From contig CACVBU010000805.1 of the NCBI GenBank assembly GCA_902728285.1, positions 255,726-319,725 of the forward strand: a stretch of 64,000 nt of DNA. The letters are read 5' to 3'. The notes beneath the pieces were generated by a model. It did not search any database and was not told the DNA's origin. It saw only the letters and a program-made list of their open reading frames with translations. Each line of letters opens with the position of its first letter. Positions within the stretch are counted from its first letter, which is position 1. Both the position numbers and the translations under genes were made by a program. Source of the DNA: Clytia hemisphaerica (taxonomy: Eukaryota; Cnidaria; Hydrozoa; Leptothecata; Clytiidae). Positions 1 through 12,500 of the stretch are shown here, piece by piece.

Positions 1-880
1 GGCTGGTTCAGAGTTTTTATCAATATTTTCATGTTCCCCCCATCTGGTTTCGACGTTTCTTTCGGTTTCTCCAACATAATTATTTCCACAAGTGCAAATT
101 CCTTCATAAATTTTGTATGCCGGATATGGGTTCTTATCTTTGACATTAAACAATTGCCTGACTTTCTTTGTGGACCATTTAACGGCAAAATCAATATTAT
201 TCTTGGTGAAGGACTTTAATTTCTCTAAAAAACGTTTTGATAAAGATTCATTTTCCTCATAGAACGGAATTTCAATTAGAATAAACTTTCTTGGCTCTTT
301 AAACAAGAACTCTGGGATTATGAATTCTGACGACGTGTCAAGCTTCATTTCAAATTGATTGATAACGCTCTCTGTAAAGCGTGTGGGAAAGCCAGCATTT
401 TTGAACTTTGTACGAATTACTTGTTTCTCAAATTCAAAATTCATACCTATCCGATACGATCTGTTGAGATCACCATTGATGGCATTTCGTTTATAGCGTT
501 TGGGAATTTGGGAAGACCAGTGAGTTGCCATTTTGTTCGGTTTTCTGTGGACTGAGGTGCGGACTTTCTCATTTACGTTTACATCAATATTGGTGTCCAG
601 AAACTTCGAAGGTCCTAACTCTATTGTGAAATGAATGTTAGGGTGATAATTGTTCAAAGCAAGGAAGAGGTGGTCTGTTTCATTGATCTTTCTTCGAACA
701 ATGACGTCATCGACATATCTCTTGTAGAATGTTGGTTGAACCACTTTGACAATATCGGATTCCATTTTAGTTAGGAAGATATTCGCAAGTGTGACTGAAA
801 GAGGTCCACCCATGGTACAGCCATCAGTCTGTTTGTAGTAATTGGATTGGAAAATAAAGGTATTCTCGGTTGATAATTTA
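1..880 (-). mobile_element. Penelope-like retroelement, reverse transcriptase to endonuclease fragment (inverted part)
   Basis: The minus strand is open without a stop from about 880 to the window edge (about 290 codons). It reads the C-terminal half of a reverse transcriptase: the motif TDGCTMGGPLS near 790-830, then the catalytic YVDD near 705-720, then the thumb/linker region, and finally the start of a GIY-YIG-type endonuclease (CGNNYVGETERNVE) at 40-90. RT followed by GIY-YIG endonuclease is diagnostic of Penelope-like elements. The open frame suggests a young insertion. The 5' part of the RT is missing, because at about 880 the sequence switches to a plus-strand copy of the same endonuclease. 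The fragment continues off the left edge. Confidence 0.87.
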
Positions 881-883
881 ACT

Positions 884-1365
884 TGTGGAAATAATTATGT
901 TGGAGAAACCGAAAGAAACGTCGAAATCAGATGGGGGGAGCATGAAAATATTGATAAAAACTCTGAACCAGCCAAACACCTGCGTAAATTCCCTAATCAT
1001 CAATTCGTTTGGAAGGTTATCTTTAATGCCTATGAGAAAACTGGTTTACGGAAGAATTTAGAGGCATCTATCATAGCCCTCAAGAGACCGTCTTTAAATG
1101 ACCAACTTGACTCAAACCGATTAATTCTTTTCCGAAATGGAGTAACTTAGACAATTATTTTGATTACTTTTTACATATTCTCTTAACATGCATTGCCTTT
1201 TGTATTTTATGATCTTTCTTTTATCCAGTTTTTTACTACATTTAATTGCTTTTAAACACATAAATTGTAACTTTTTTAATTTCCTATTTTTAACATCATT
1301 TGTAGCACTGAAGATGATTTTTAATCGAAAAGCTTTTGCTCAATTTTAAAAACATTGTTGTTTTT
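884..1365 (+). mobile_element. Penelope-like retroelement, GIY-YIG endonuclease end and 3' tail
   Basis: The plus strand reads the GIY-YIG-like endonuclease from CGNNYVGETERNVE to a stop at 1148-1150 (last residues LFRNGVT). An AT-rich 3' untranslated tail follows, ending near 1365. Bases 884-975 are an almost perfect inverted copy of 1-92, so this segment and the RT segment to its left are two pieces of one kind of element in opposite orientations. There is no start for an independent protein. The first dozen codons of the local ORF (842-880) are antisense RT sequence. Confidence 0.85.
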
Positions 1366-1399
1366 TCTTTAAATTTACTTTTGGAATGGCAAAATTTCA

Positions 1400-1763
1400 A
1401 AGAAAAAAGAGATAGATAGAGATATGAGCCCTCCGAATGCATTCGGGATGGGTCCTACCCACAAAGGAGTAGGAATCACACGAGCTGCCAAGTCATGGTG
1501 TATACCAAGACACTCGAACGACACTGGGAGAGCAATGCTCAACCGAGGCCAAACCTTATGAGTGCCATGGCACATCATAATGTCTGTCTAATCTACCCAC
1601 AATCTTGTATCAGAGTAATGATATTCCCCTCACATAGCATGGGTTGACCCGGGCGAGGGTATATTCACTTGCCAAGTGAATCGTAAAGACACGGTGGGTA
1701 TCGAACTCGGGCCTCCCATGCGGGAGTCAAGGATGATAACCACACTGTACCACTACGCCCCAT
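1400..1763 (-). mobile_element. tRNA-derived SINE (family 1, copy 1)
   Basis: Read on the minus strand, the head at 1763-1690 looks like a tRNA: an A-box-like GTAGTGGTACAG, then a B-box GAGTTCGATACCC about 50 nt later. A body of about 300 nt follows and ends in a TATC/TCTCT-rich tail. The same head and body recur at 18908-19288, and fragments occur near 24000 and 58090. It lies directly downstream of a tepsin exon on the same strand. I could not define a target-site duplication for this copy. Confidence 0.75.
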
Positions 1764-1830
1764 ATGGTTGAGAATAAGTTTGATCTAAAGCTTGGGATTT
1801 TATCATTTTTGTTTTGATTTGTTTCAGCAC

Positions 1831-3557
1831 TTTGATCATTTGAAAAATTTTGTGGCATATTTTCGCCTTCCTGCTATTTAACCTTTTGATTAGCTTATCA
1901 ACATCAACTTTAGCTGGCTGAGGTCTTATCCCCTGAACCATTGAAATTTCATTGACCAGTCGTTTTTCTGTCTCGTTCATATCATATCTATTAGGTGTGT
2001 CTGTCTTGGTGTTGGAACTGTTGTATCTAAAAATAAATTGAAAATAAAACTGACTAAAACGAAATGACAAATGGGGGATGAATTGTGACTGAGGAGTGTT
2101 ATTCGCCAATGTAATTTTAATATTCTGAAAACCAACATTTCCATGCAATGATTAGGAATTCAAATCTAAAAACAGAAAGATCGATAACTTGTAGATTATG
2201 TTTTAAAATAATATCGTCTGGTGTGGCTTTTCTTTATTCAGCTAAAATAAATCTATTAAGTCAATTAATGGTTCACTAGATTTAGGAACAAATTTCAAGA
2301 TGTCTTACAAACTATTAGCACCATTGTTATTTTGGGCCCAATCATAACCAGGTGCCTTTGTTGGAACTAACTTCATTTGGTTTGAATCAATTGAAGTTCC
2401 TGGAAATCAATTATTAAAGAACAACATTTGAGCTAGATCAAAGGTGAAATTGATTTCATTTGGTCAACAAAATGTAAGAATCTGAAGTTACTTCTTATAC
2501 TATCCACAAAATATTAAAAGATATCTTCCATCTATAAATTTTAAAAACACATATATTTTCTTGAATAAAATAAATAAAATTGAATACTGTATTTTATTCA
2601 AGAAAAAATATGTGTTTTTAAAATTTATAGATGGAAGTCACCATTTAATATTTTGTGGATAATAAAAAGTATACGCTGGCATGGCTTATTAATTGATAAT
2701 ATCTTTCACCACAACAAAAAGTATTAAAAAAGTACACTACTCAAGAGTTTTGTGCTTCTACTGCACTTGTCAGATGTACAAATAAAATCTTATGATCCAC
2801 ATTGAGTTTGTCTTCCAAACAGATTAATTCAAATTAACTTTCAGCAAAATACATTATAATGCTATAATCGCAATCTATCTACCATACCTAAAAAATCATT
2901 TGAGCTACTGGAGGACTGTGGTAAAACAACTCCCCATAAAGTATTAGATGGTCGAGATATATTGTTTGATTTGGTATTGCTCTCAAAACTGGAATATGAG
3001 TCTGACAAACTATTTGTTGATTTGGAAGTAGTGTTGGATTTAACGATCCCTTCAATCGCCCCTTTGACATTGTCATATATATCTTTCATGATGCCAACTG
3101 AAAAATAAGAATCAGAAATTTTAATTTTATACCTTATTTGTAAGGTTTATCTAAAAATCTTCTCATATATATACATCTGTAAATAACAATGTCTTTATAA
3201 AAATCAAATAGTAAAACTTTGTACAAGCTAGAAATTCAAAACATAAATATCTTCTGGTTTAGCATTGGTACTGAAAAGAACATAAGGGTAATGAAACGGT
3301 AAAAAAAAACTCTCATCTGCAATTGGGAGGTTATATGCGGAGAACATTTTTAGCAATATCTGATGCTTGGGAATAAAATGAGGAATTCGAAATTCCAAAA
3401 ATTGTAAAGCAATGACTTGCAAAAGGATTAATTTTATTATCTTATTTTCGTTTCATACCTCCTTGGTTAGTTGACTGTGAAGAAGAAGAAGTGTTACCAA
3501 AACCTTCCATTTTTCCTGACATATTTGATGATTGAATAGGTGCTTGGTATAGTAGCT
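1831..3557 (-). CDS. TEPSIN: tepsin linker and start of VHS-like domain exons
   Basis: Exon 3459-3557 holds LLYQAPIQSSNMSGKMEGF. Exon 2888-3097 is Ser/Thr/Asn-rich (MKDIYDNVKGAIEGIVKSN and onward). Exon 2309-2399 gives SIDSNQMKLVPTKAPGYDW. Exon 1831-2026 gives YNSSNTKTDTPNRYDMNETE and then a helical stretch resembling the second folded domain of tepsin. The 2309 donor leaves two bases (TT), which the 2026 acceptor completes exactly. The last exon's donor (AAA/gtgctg at 1831) is weak. Without splicing there, the frame stays open to a stop at 1753 inside the SINE. Confidence 0.78.
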
Positions 3558-6500
3558 CTAGAAAATATTAAAGAAAATATAAAAATAAATTTTGTTTGGT
3601 GCAAGACAACTTTGGTAAAAATTTATCAAAAAAATCGTTGTAAAATAAAAAATACAGTTATCACTCAATATGATCAAGGAATTATAATAGTTAGGGTATA
3701 CAACTGACTGAGTTTTGTTGATTTATCATGTTCAAGCCTTGTCTTAAGTGTCATACTTAGGATAAGCACGAGGTATTCAATTTAAGCAGATCATATACAA
3801 GGAGTACTTATACGAGTTAAAATAAAACAATATTTCCTGAAGACCTACTCAGTACAAATTCATCTTTCTTTGGACATATATTGGAAAAGTATTGCCAATT
3901 GAAAATTATGTCACTATAAGCATTTTGCTTTTTTTTTGTCAAATGATGCTTTCTCGCACTAGATATTACAGTATGTGTCTATCCGTTTAGTATTCTAGCT
4001 TTTATATTTAAACTTTTGACTAGTAAAAGTACAAAAAGAAAATAATAGGACACTTTTAAGAAATAAGAGTATTAGCCAAATTCTGGAGCCACTCGCTGCG
4101 CTGCAGTTGATGAGCGTGTCGGGACAAAAATCGAGGCGGAAGCCATTTTTTTTACATTTTGCTGGGGGGAAGAACTGCAAAACAGTAGATTTGGTGATTC
4201 TTGGGAAGAAAAAAGAAGAATACTGTTTGGAACCAACATCAAATGTATTGGAATAGACTTCTATCATACATTGGAATAACAGACAATAATTTGTGAACAT
4301 AATGGATGTGTGAAACTTGCTTTTTTGTTTATAAGAAAGATAGATAAGAAAAACATAACATGAAGTCAAGTCAAAATACTCTCAAACACTCAAGTATGTT
4401 TATGTATAATTTTACTTTCTACCTATTTCCCGACCCAAAATCTACCTATCATACACAATTGAGGCCAATAGTGAGCAGAAAAAGTTTTTACAGGAAAAGT
4501 ACTAGCCCAAATAAAGCTAAATACAGTACAAAAAGTTCATAGGCTATAGGCCAAAGACTGAGACCAGGATAATTGAAAATTTCCCAAACTATTAGTGATT
4601 ATAAACGTTTCATGTTTGGAAGAGGCTTTTTCTTGAAATTCCAAAAAAGTTCTAACATAAATCCAATCTCTTTTTCCTACTTTTTGCTGGTAAATAGAAG
4701 GGGAAGTCTCACTATTTTCCTACCAAATACCAGCGCATCCCGCCTAAAAACGAAAGCGAAAGTAGTTTTTGTCCCTACAAGCTGCGCACGGCAGCGCAGC
4801 GAGCGGCTCCAGAATTTGGCTAATTAATCATTTTTTAAATTCAGAAACCTTCGAACTGACATGCGACTCTCTACACTTTTATTCAAAAGTTAATTTCTAA
4901 AAGTATGTATAATAATTTCATGGTATGATTTGCAGTTAACGCTAAGGTAGGAAATCTTGAGCAGAAAAGAACGATGGGTGACACGCACAATTCATCAAAA
5001 TAAAGAAAAACCTGTAGATTTGGGTGCCTCAGCTTTTCTTTCCATATCAAACAAAACTTCCAATAATTTCTAGAAAACAAAAATCCATGACTCATACTCA
5101 TACGTACAAACCGTACATCCTGTGCCCAAGTTCAGGAGTTGCCATAAAGCCATTATGGTAATAACCGGGAGGGCACATTGCTATACATTGTAGTACATAA
5201 CTCAATAAGATATTTGAAGGATGAGACAAGACAAGACAAGAAAATATAAACTTTCTAATGAAAATGAAAGTTATCCTTTGCAAATCTTCAAAATAATATA
5301 CTTTTTCTTAATCTTATCATATCTTTTTCATAAAAATAAATATTCCTATGAAAATGAAAATAACGATGATAATATACCTCAGCATTTTGTCGAATATCAA
5401 GATAAAATTTATCACCATGTAGCGGATCAGGGGGGCCATTTATAACTAAAATAAGAACAGATTTACTGCAAATTTGGGAATCAAGGTTTTCAAAAATTAC
5501 AATTTCACAGGATATAGTGATGTACAAACAAGGAAATAAGAAGAGTTGTTTAAGAGATTTTACTAGGGCTTATTTAAATAGCACTTTGCATTAAATCTAA
5601 AAAAGTCACAAATCTGCACAGATAATTTGTTTATATATGACTTTCAATTCCATTCTCCTTTACATTAATAACATTTGCATGTTAATTACTTGCATAACCA
5701 TCAAGTTAACATTACAGGAATCTGATTGGTCAAGGAGGATTTGGTGGAACGCAATTTTAAATTGTTAATTGTACTCTCAATTAGAATATACTGTAGTTTT
5801 ACAAATAAAGTGTAAAACAAAGGCCCGCAGTTTTAGAAGAACAAGTTCTTGCAACGAAGCCAATTATATGATAATACATTTGGGTCAATTCTTTTACAAA
5901 ATTTGTCTCTGATGCTTGATTTTTTCTCAGACAAGAACCCTGGCATAAAACTTGTTATGATCATAGTTATAATGATTAGGAGTACTGCCCAGGAATTGAA
6001 TATTTTTAGTAATACAATCAACAATGATGAATCGTTATAAGAAGGAGAAAATTGTAATTTGATTGTCATTCTACGGACTTGCAAAAATCACAATTTTCTC
6101 CTTGTTACTTGCGTATGTTTAAAATGTGCGATTGCGAGTATATATGTATCAAAAGAAAAGTAATCCAATGATTTCAAAATGACTTAGATTAAAGTTTAAA
6201 TAATCATAATGTATTTAACTGTGACGCAAGGTGCTATTATCGTAAAGATTTTGACATTCAAAACAGGTCCATCTAGATGCACTGGCATTGAGAAAAAAAA
6301 TATTTTAGATTTGTAATCATTCAGATGCACTAAAAAAAAGTATACAGGTTTGTCAAGGTGAATACTTTTTTTTTGAGCACCCGTTACTGTCAATGTTTAG
6401 AGAAATTAAACCTTACTTTTGGTATCCTGTATACTTTGAGAATTTCTTCTCAGCAGCCTTCCAAATTCTGGATTTCCTTTCTCCAAGGTATATTTCATTA

Positions 6501-9500
6501 CCAATAGCACCTTTCAAAAGAATAAAAATAAAAAGAATACACGTTTTCTTTTTATTAGAACCCAGTTTGTAAGAACATTGAGGCTGAAATTCGTCGAAAA
6601 ATTAAGAGCATCGTAAGAACATGCCAAGCCTCAGTCTGGAAAAAAAATAAAAATCGAGAGTCAAATATTGTCCAAATTTTAAGTGCTCTTTATTTTGCAT
6701 GATATTGTCGATTTAGAGTAGTCTGAAAAATTAAGAACGCATTCAAGAACATTTTAGGCTGAAAATTGCTACAAAAATAAGCACATCCAGGCTCAGCCAA
6801 ATTTTAGGTGTTCTAATTTAAAAAAAAACGTGTATCTTGCCTTGTCTTAAAAATCTTTGGAAGTCTTTAAAACTATCAGAAAAGTAAAAACTTTTTATTC
6901 TCTTTGATTATAGTAGAGCCTGTTTTCAAAATAATGAAGGTATTACAGTAGGGAAAAACCCTTAGGAACCGTAGCATTTTTTGTGAGACACAACCGCATG
7001 TAGAAAGAAATTTGAGACTTTTTGGACAGGGGGTCTGTGAATTAGGCCTGGCAAAAGTTTTTATGGCCAAAAAACTGACGTTGTAGGCAAAACTCCTAAC
7101 CCCCAAAACGAGTAAAAAATCAACGACTTTAAAATTCGAATTAAACAAAAATGATTGATACTATCAGATAGAGCATGAAAAGTATATTACAACAAGTCTT
7201 AAACTCAAACATTCAAAAAGATATGGCGATTGAAAGTTCAAAATCCCATGAAATCTGTTACATTTCAGACAAAATTTGACATCAATCGTACTCTAACTGA
7301 CAGAATTTAGAACTACCAGTATTTCTTTATATGATTGAGTACAAGACAAGACTTGTTATATACTATAGTTTTATGGTATCAAGCATTTTCGTTTAATTCA
7401 ACTTTGAAAAAAAATCCTATCTACAAATTTCGAACCAATCACATGCAGTTGCGTCCCAGGAAAGATGCTACAGATCCTAAGGATTGGCCCCTAATATTAC
7501 AAAAAAGTTTCTATTCCTTAAACAGTATATTTGAACAATAGTTTTTACCTTTGATTTTACATGTAGTGACTTTTTGTTCAAACGATTGATGAGAAATTCC
7601 ACTAGGTATTCACAATAATCAAAAGATTCTTTTGTGATGTCTTTTAGAGTGAAAGACTAGTTAAGAAAATATGATGAATAAATTTCTTCAGGAGTTTGAT
7701 CTTTCACAGATACCGTAGCGTCGAAAGGATAGGTGCAAAATTTGCGGATGAGCTGGAGTTTTTACAACGTCGGCCATGATTTTTTTATGTGTATTTCACA
7801 GAACGCAAAAACAGAATAAGTTGAGATATATTCTATCTGAAAAGAAAATTCACCAACCGAATTGAAATATATCAAATTTCTATCTGAAAAAAAAATTTAC
7901 ACCCTCCTAAAGTCCCGAGGTCCCAAAGTCCCGAAATGTCAAACTTATGAAAAAAAATTACACCAACCAAAAGTCCCGAGGTCCCGAAAGTCCCGAATTG
8001 AACTATATCAAATTTCAAAGAAAAAAATTACACAAACCTAAAGTCCCGAGGTCCCGAAGTCCCGAAATGTCAAACTTATGAAAAAAATTACACCAACCAA
8101 AAGTCCCGAGGTCCCGAAAGTCCCTAATTGAACTATATCAAATTTCAAAGAAAAGAATTACACAAACCTAAAGTCCCAAGGTCCCGAAGTCCCGAGGTCC
8201 CGAAGTCCCGAAATATCAAACTTATGAAAAAAAATTACACCAACCAAAAGTCCCGAGGTCCCGAAGTCCCGAATTGAAATATATCAAGTTTCTGAGAAAA
8301 AAATTACACAAACCTAAAGTCCCGAGGTCCCGAAAGTCCCGAATTATAATATATCAAAATCTACCAGAAAAAAAAATTTACACCAACTTAAAGCCTCGAA
8401 GTCCTGAATGGAAATTTACCAAAGTATAGTCTGAAAAAAAGTTACCCCAATCAAAAATCCCAAGGTCTCGAAGTCCCGATGGAAATATGAAAACTCAAGT
8501 AGAAAGAGGACCGGGGGAAATGACTGATTGATTAAATTTGATTGGGCAGGGGTGAGATTGATTAAATTTGATTGGGCAGGGGTGAGATTGATGAAATAGA
8601 CAAGGGTGTAATTTCCACACAAAGTTGGGGAAATCTATCAAAAGAAGTGGGGGTGAAAGAGGGGCGGAGACAATGAATGATAAATTGAATGCAGTGAGAC
8701 AGGGGTGAGATTAATGAAATGGACATGGATAAAATTTTCACATAAGGAAGGAAAACGGGTGGGGTGGAACTAAAGTTGAAAAAGGACCAGAGAAAAAGAA
8801 TGATAGATTAGACATGGTGAGACGGGGGATCGGATTGTTGAATTAGGCAAGGGTGGGCTGAAACTCAAGCAAAAAGAGGGGCTTGGATAAATGATTGATG
8901 AAACACAAGATAAAGGGTGAGATGACCCGTAAAGAGAGGTCAGAGATATACATGAAGACAGGGGTGAGATACTGTAGATGCAAAGGGAGGGTGAGAAAGG
9001 GGTGAGATGGATGTAAAGGGAGGTGGCAGAGATAGTATGAAAAGAGTAGGGTAAAAATCAATTAAGACGAGACATAGGTGGAAAGTTTTTCTCTCAGAAA
9101 TTTGATATATTTCAATTCGGGACTTTGGGACCTCGGGACTTTTGGTTGGTGTAAATTTTTTTTGATAGAATTTTGACATACTTCAATTCGGGACTTCGGG
9201 ACTTTTGGTTGGTGTAATTTTTTTCTCTCAGAAATTTGATTTATAGAAATTCGGGACTTCGGGACCTCGGGACTTTTGGTTGGTGTAAAATTTTTAATGA
9301 TAAAATTTTGACATACTTCAATTCGGGACCTCGGGACCTCGGGACTTTTGGTTGGTGTAATTTTTTTTTCTCAGAAATTTGATGTATTTCAATTCGGGAC
9401 TTTGGGACCTCGGGACTTTTGGTTGGTGTAAATTTTTTTTGATAGAATTTTGACATACTTCAATTCGGGACTTCGGGACTTTTGGTTGGTGTAATTTTTT

Positions 9501-12500
9501 TCTCTCAGAAATTTGATTTATAGAAATTCGGGACTTCGGGACCTCGGGACTTTTGGTTGGTGTAAATTTTTTAATGATAAAATTTTGACATACTTCAATT
9601 CGGGACCTTGGGACCTCGGGACTTTTGGTTGGTGTAATTTTTTCTCTCAGAAATTTTGACATACTTCAATTCGGGACTTCGGGACCTCGGGACTTTTGGT
9701 TGGTGTATTTTTTTTTCTCAGAAATTTGATATATTTCAATTCGGGACTTCGGGACCTCGGGACTTTTGATAAGTGTAATATTTTTTTCTCAGAAAGTTGA
9801 TGTATTTCAATTCGGGACTTCGGGACTTCGGGACTTTTGGTTGGTGTAATTTTTTTTCTCAGAAATTTGATATATTTCAATTCGGGACTTCGGGACCTCG
9901 GGACTTTTGATTACTGTAATATTTTTTTTCAGAAAGTTGATGTATTTCAATTCGGGACTTCGGGACTTTGGGACTTAGGTATGGTGTGATTTTTTTTGAA
10001 TAGATGTTTGATATTTTTCAATTCGGGACTTCGGGACCTCGGGACTTTTGGTTGGTGTAATATTTTTTTTCAGAAAGTTGATGTATTTCAATTCGGGACT
10101 TCGGGACTTTGGGACTTAGGTATGGTGTGATTTTTTTTGAATAGATGTTTGATATTTTGCAATTCGGGACCTCGGGACCTCGGGACTTTTGATTAGTGTA
10201 ATATTTTTTTCAGAAAGTTGATGTGTTTCATTTCGGGACTTCGGGACCTCGGGACTTTTGGTTGGTGTAAATTTTTTTTTGATAGAATTTTGACATACTT
10301 CAATTCGGGACTTCGGGACCTCGGGACTTTTGGTTAGTGTGATTTTTTTTCTCAGAAATTTGATTTATTGAAATTCGGGACCTCGGGACCTCGGGACTTT
10401 TGGTTGGTGTAAATGTTTTTTTGATAGAATTTTGACATACTTCAATTCGGGACTTCGGGACCTCGGGACTTTTGGTTGGTGTAATATTTTTTTTCAGAAA
10501 GTTGATGTATTTCAATTCGGGACTTCGGGACTTCGGGACTTAGGTATGGTGTGATTTTTTTTGAATAGATGTTTGATATTTTGCAATTCGGGACCTCGGG
10601 ACCTCGGGACTTTTGATTAGTGTAATTTTTTTTTCAGAAAGTTGATGTGTTTCATTTCGGGACTTCGGGACCTCGGGACTTTTGGTTGGTGTAAATTTTT
10701 TTTTGATAGAATTTTGATATACTTCAATTCGGGACTTCGGGACCTCGGGACTTTTGGTTAGTGTGATTTTTTTTCTCCGAAATTTGATTTATTGAAATTC
10801 GGGACTTCGGGACCTCGGGACTTTTGGTTGGTGTAAATTTTTTTTTCTCAGAAATTTGATTTATTGAAATTCGGGACTTCGGGACCTCGGGACTTTTGCT
10901 TGGTGTAAATTTTTTTTTGATAGAATTTTGACATACTTCAATTTGGGACTTCGGGACCTCGGGACTTTTGGTTGGTGTAATTTTTTTTTCTCAGAAATTT
11001 GATTTATTGAAATTCGGGACTTCGGGACCTCGGGACTTTTGGTTGGTGTAAATTTTCTTTTCTCAGAAATTTGATTTATTGAAATTCGGGACTTCGGGAC
11101 CTCGGGACTTTTGGTTGGTGTAAATTTTTTTTTGATAGAATTTTGACATACTTCAATTTGGGACTTAGGGACCTCGGGACTTTTGGTTGGTGTAATTTTT
11201 TTTTCTCAGAAATTTGATTTATTGAAATTCGGGACTTCGGGACCTCGGGACTTTTGGTTGGTGTAATTTTTTTTCTCAGAAATTTGATTTATTGAAATTC
11301 GGGACTTCGGGACCTCGGGACTTTGGGTTGGTGTAATATTTTTTTTCAAAAAATTGATGTATTTCATTTCGGGACTTCGGGACTTTAGGTATGGTGTGAT
11401 TTTTCTTAATAGATTTTCGATATTTTGCAATTCGGGACTTCGGGACCTCGGGACTTTTGGTTGGTGTAATTTTTTTTCTCAGAAATTTGATATATTTCAA
11501 TTCGGGACTTCGGGACCTCGGGACTTTTGATTACTGTAATATTTTTTTTCAGAAAGTTGATGTATTTCAATTCGGGACTTCGGGACTTTGGGACTTAGGT
11601 ATGGTGTGATTTTTTTTGAATAGATGTTTGATATTTTGCAATTCGGGACTTCGGGACCTCGGGACTTTTGATTACTGTAATATTTTTTTTCAGAAAGTTG
11701 ATGTATTTCAATTCGGGACTTCGGGACTTTGGGACTTAGGTATGGTGTGATTTTTTTGAATAGATGTTTGATATTTTGCAATTCGGGACTTCGGGACCTC
11801 GGGACTTTTGATTAGTGTAATATTTTTTTTCAGAAAGTTGATGTATTTCAATTCGGGACTTCGGGACTTCGGGACTTAGGTATGGTGTGATTTTTTTTGA
11901 ATAGATGTTTGATATTTGCAATTCGGGACTTCGGGACCTCGGGACTTTTGATTACTGTAATATTTTTTTTCAGAAAGTTGATGTATTTCAATTCGGGACT
12001 TCGGGACTTTGGGACTTAGGTATGGTGTGATTTTTTTTGAATAGATGTTTGATATTTTACAATTCGGGACTTCGGGACCTCGGGACTTTTGATTACTGTA
12101 ATATTTTTTTTCAGAAAGTTGATGTATTTCAATTCGGGACTTCGGGACTTTGGGACTTAGGTATGGTGTGATTTTTTTTGAATAGATGTTTGATATTTTG
12201 CAATTCGGGACTTCGGGACCTCGGGACTTTTGATTAGTGTAATATTTTTTTTCAGAAAGTTGATGTATTTCAATTCGGGACTTCGGGACTTCGGGACTTA
12301 GGTATGGTGTGATTTTTTTTGAATAGATGTTTGATATTTTGCAATTCGGGACTTCGGGACCTCGGGACCTCGGGACTTTTGATTAGTGTAATATTTTTTT
12401 CAGAAAGTTGATGTGTTTCATTTCGGGACTTCGGGACTTAGGGACTTGAGTATGGTGTAATTTTTTTGTTGATAGAATTTCGATATATTCAGTATTTCAA

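Noticed and set aside
842..1150. Complete 102-codon plus-strand protein
   Set aside because: The first dozen codons are antisense to the inverted reverse transcriptase. Only the part after about 884 is real endonuclease sequence.
7670..7720. SVKDQTPEEI-like minus-strand reading as part of the tepsin ENTH domain
   Set aside because: It looked similar to the DDxTPxPGYLxEEI block, but the true exon is at 13021-13093, and this stretch has no donor.
9241..11921. Set of minus-strand ORFs of 60-114 codons with KSPEVPKSRIEI-like repeats
   Set aside because: They are translations of the tandem satellite unit. The apparent protein repeat follows the DNA period, and there is no independent coding evidence.
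7860..12480. CRISPR-like array (regular repeats)
   Set aside because: Spacers are not unique, the units are diverged tandem copies with an inverted arm, and the surrounding genes are animal.
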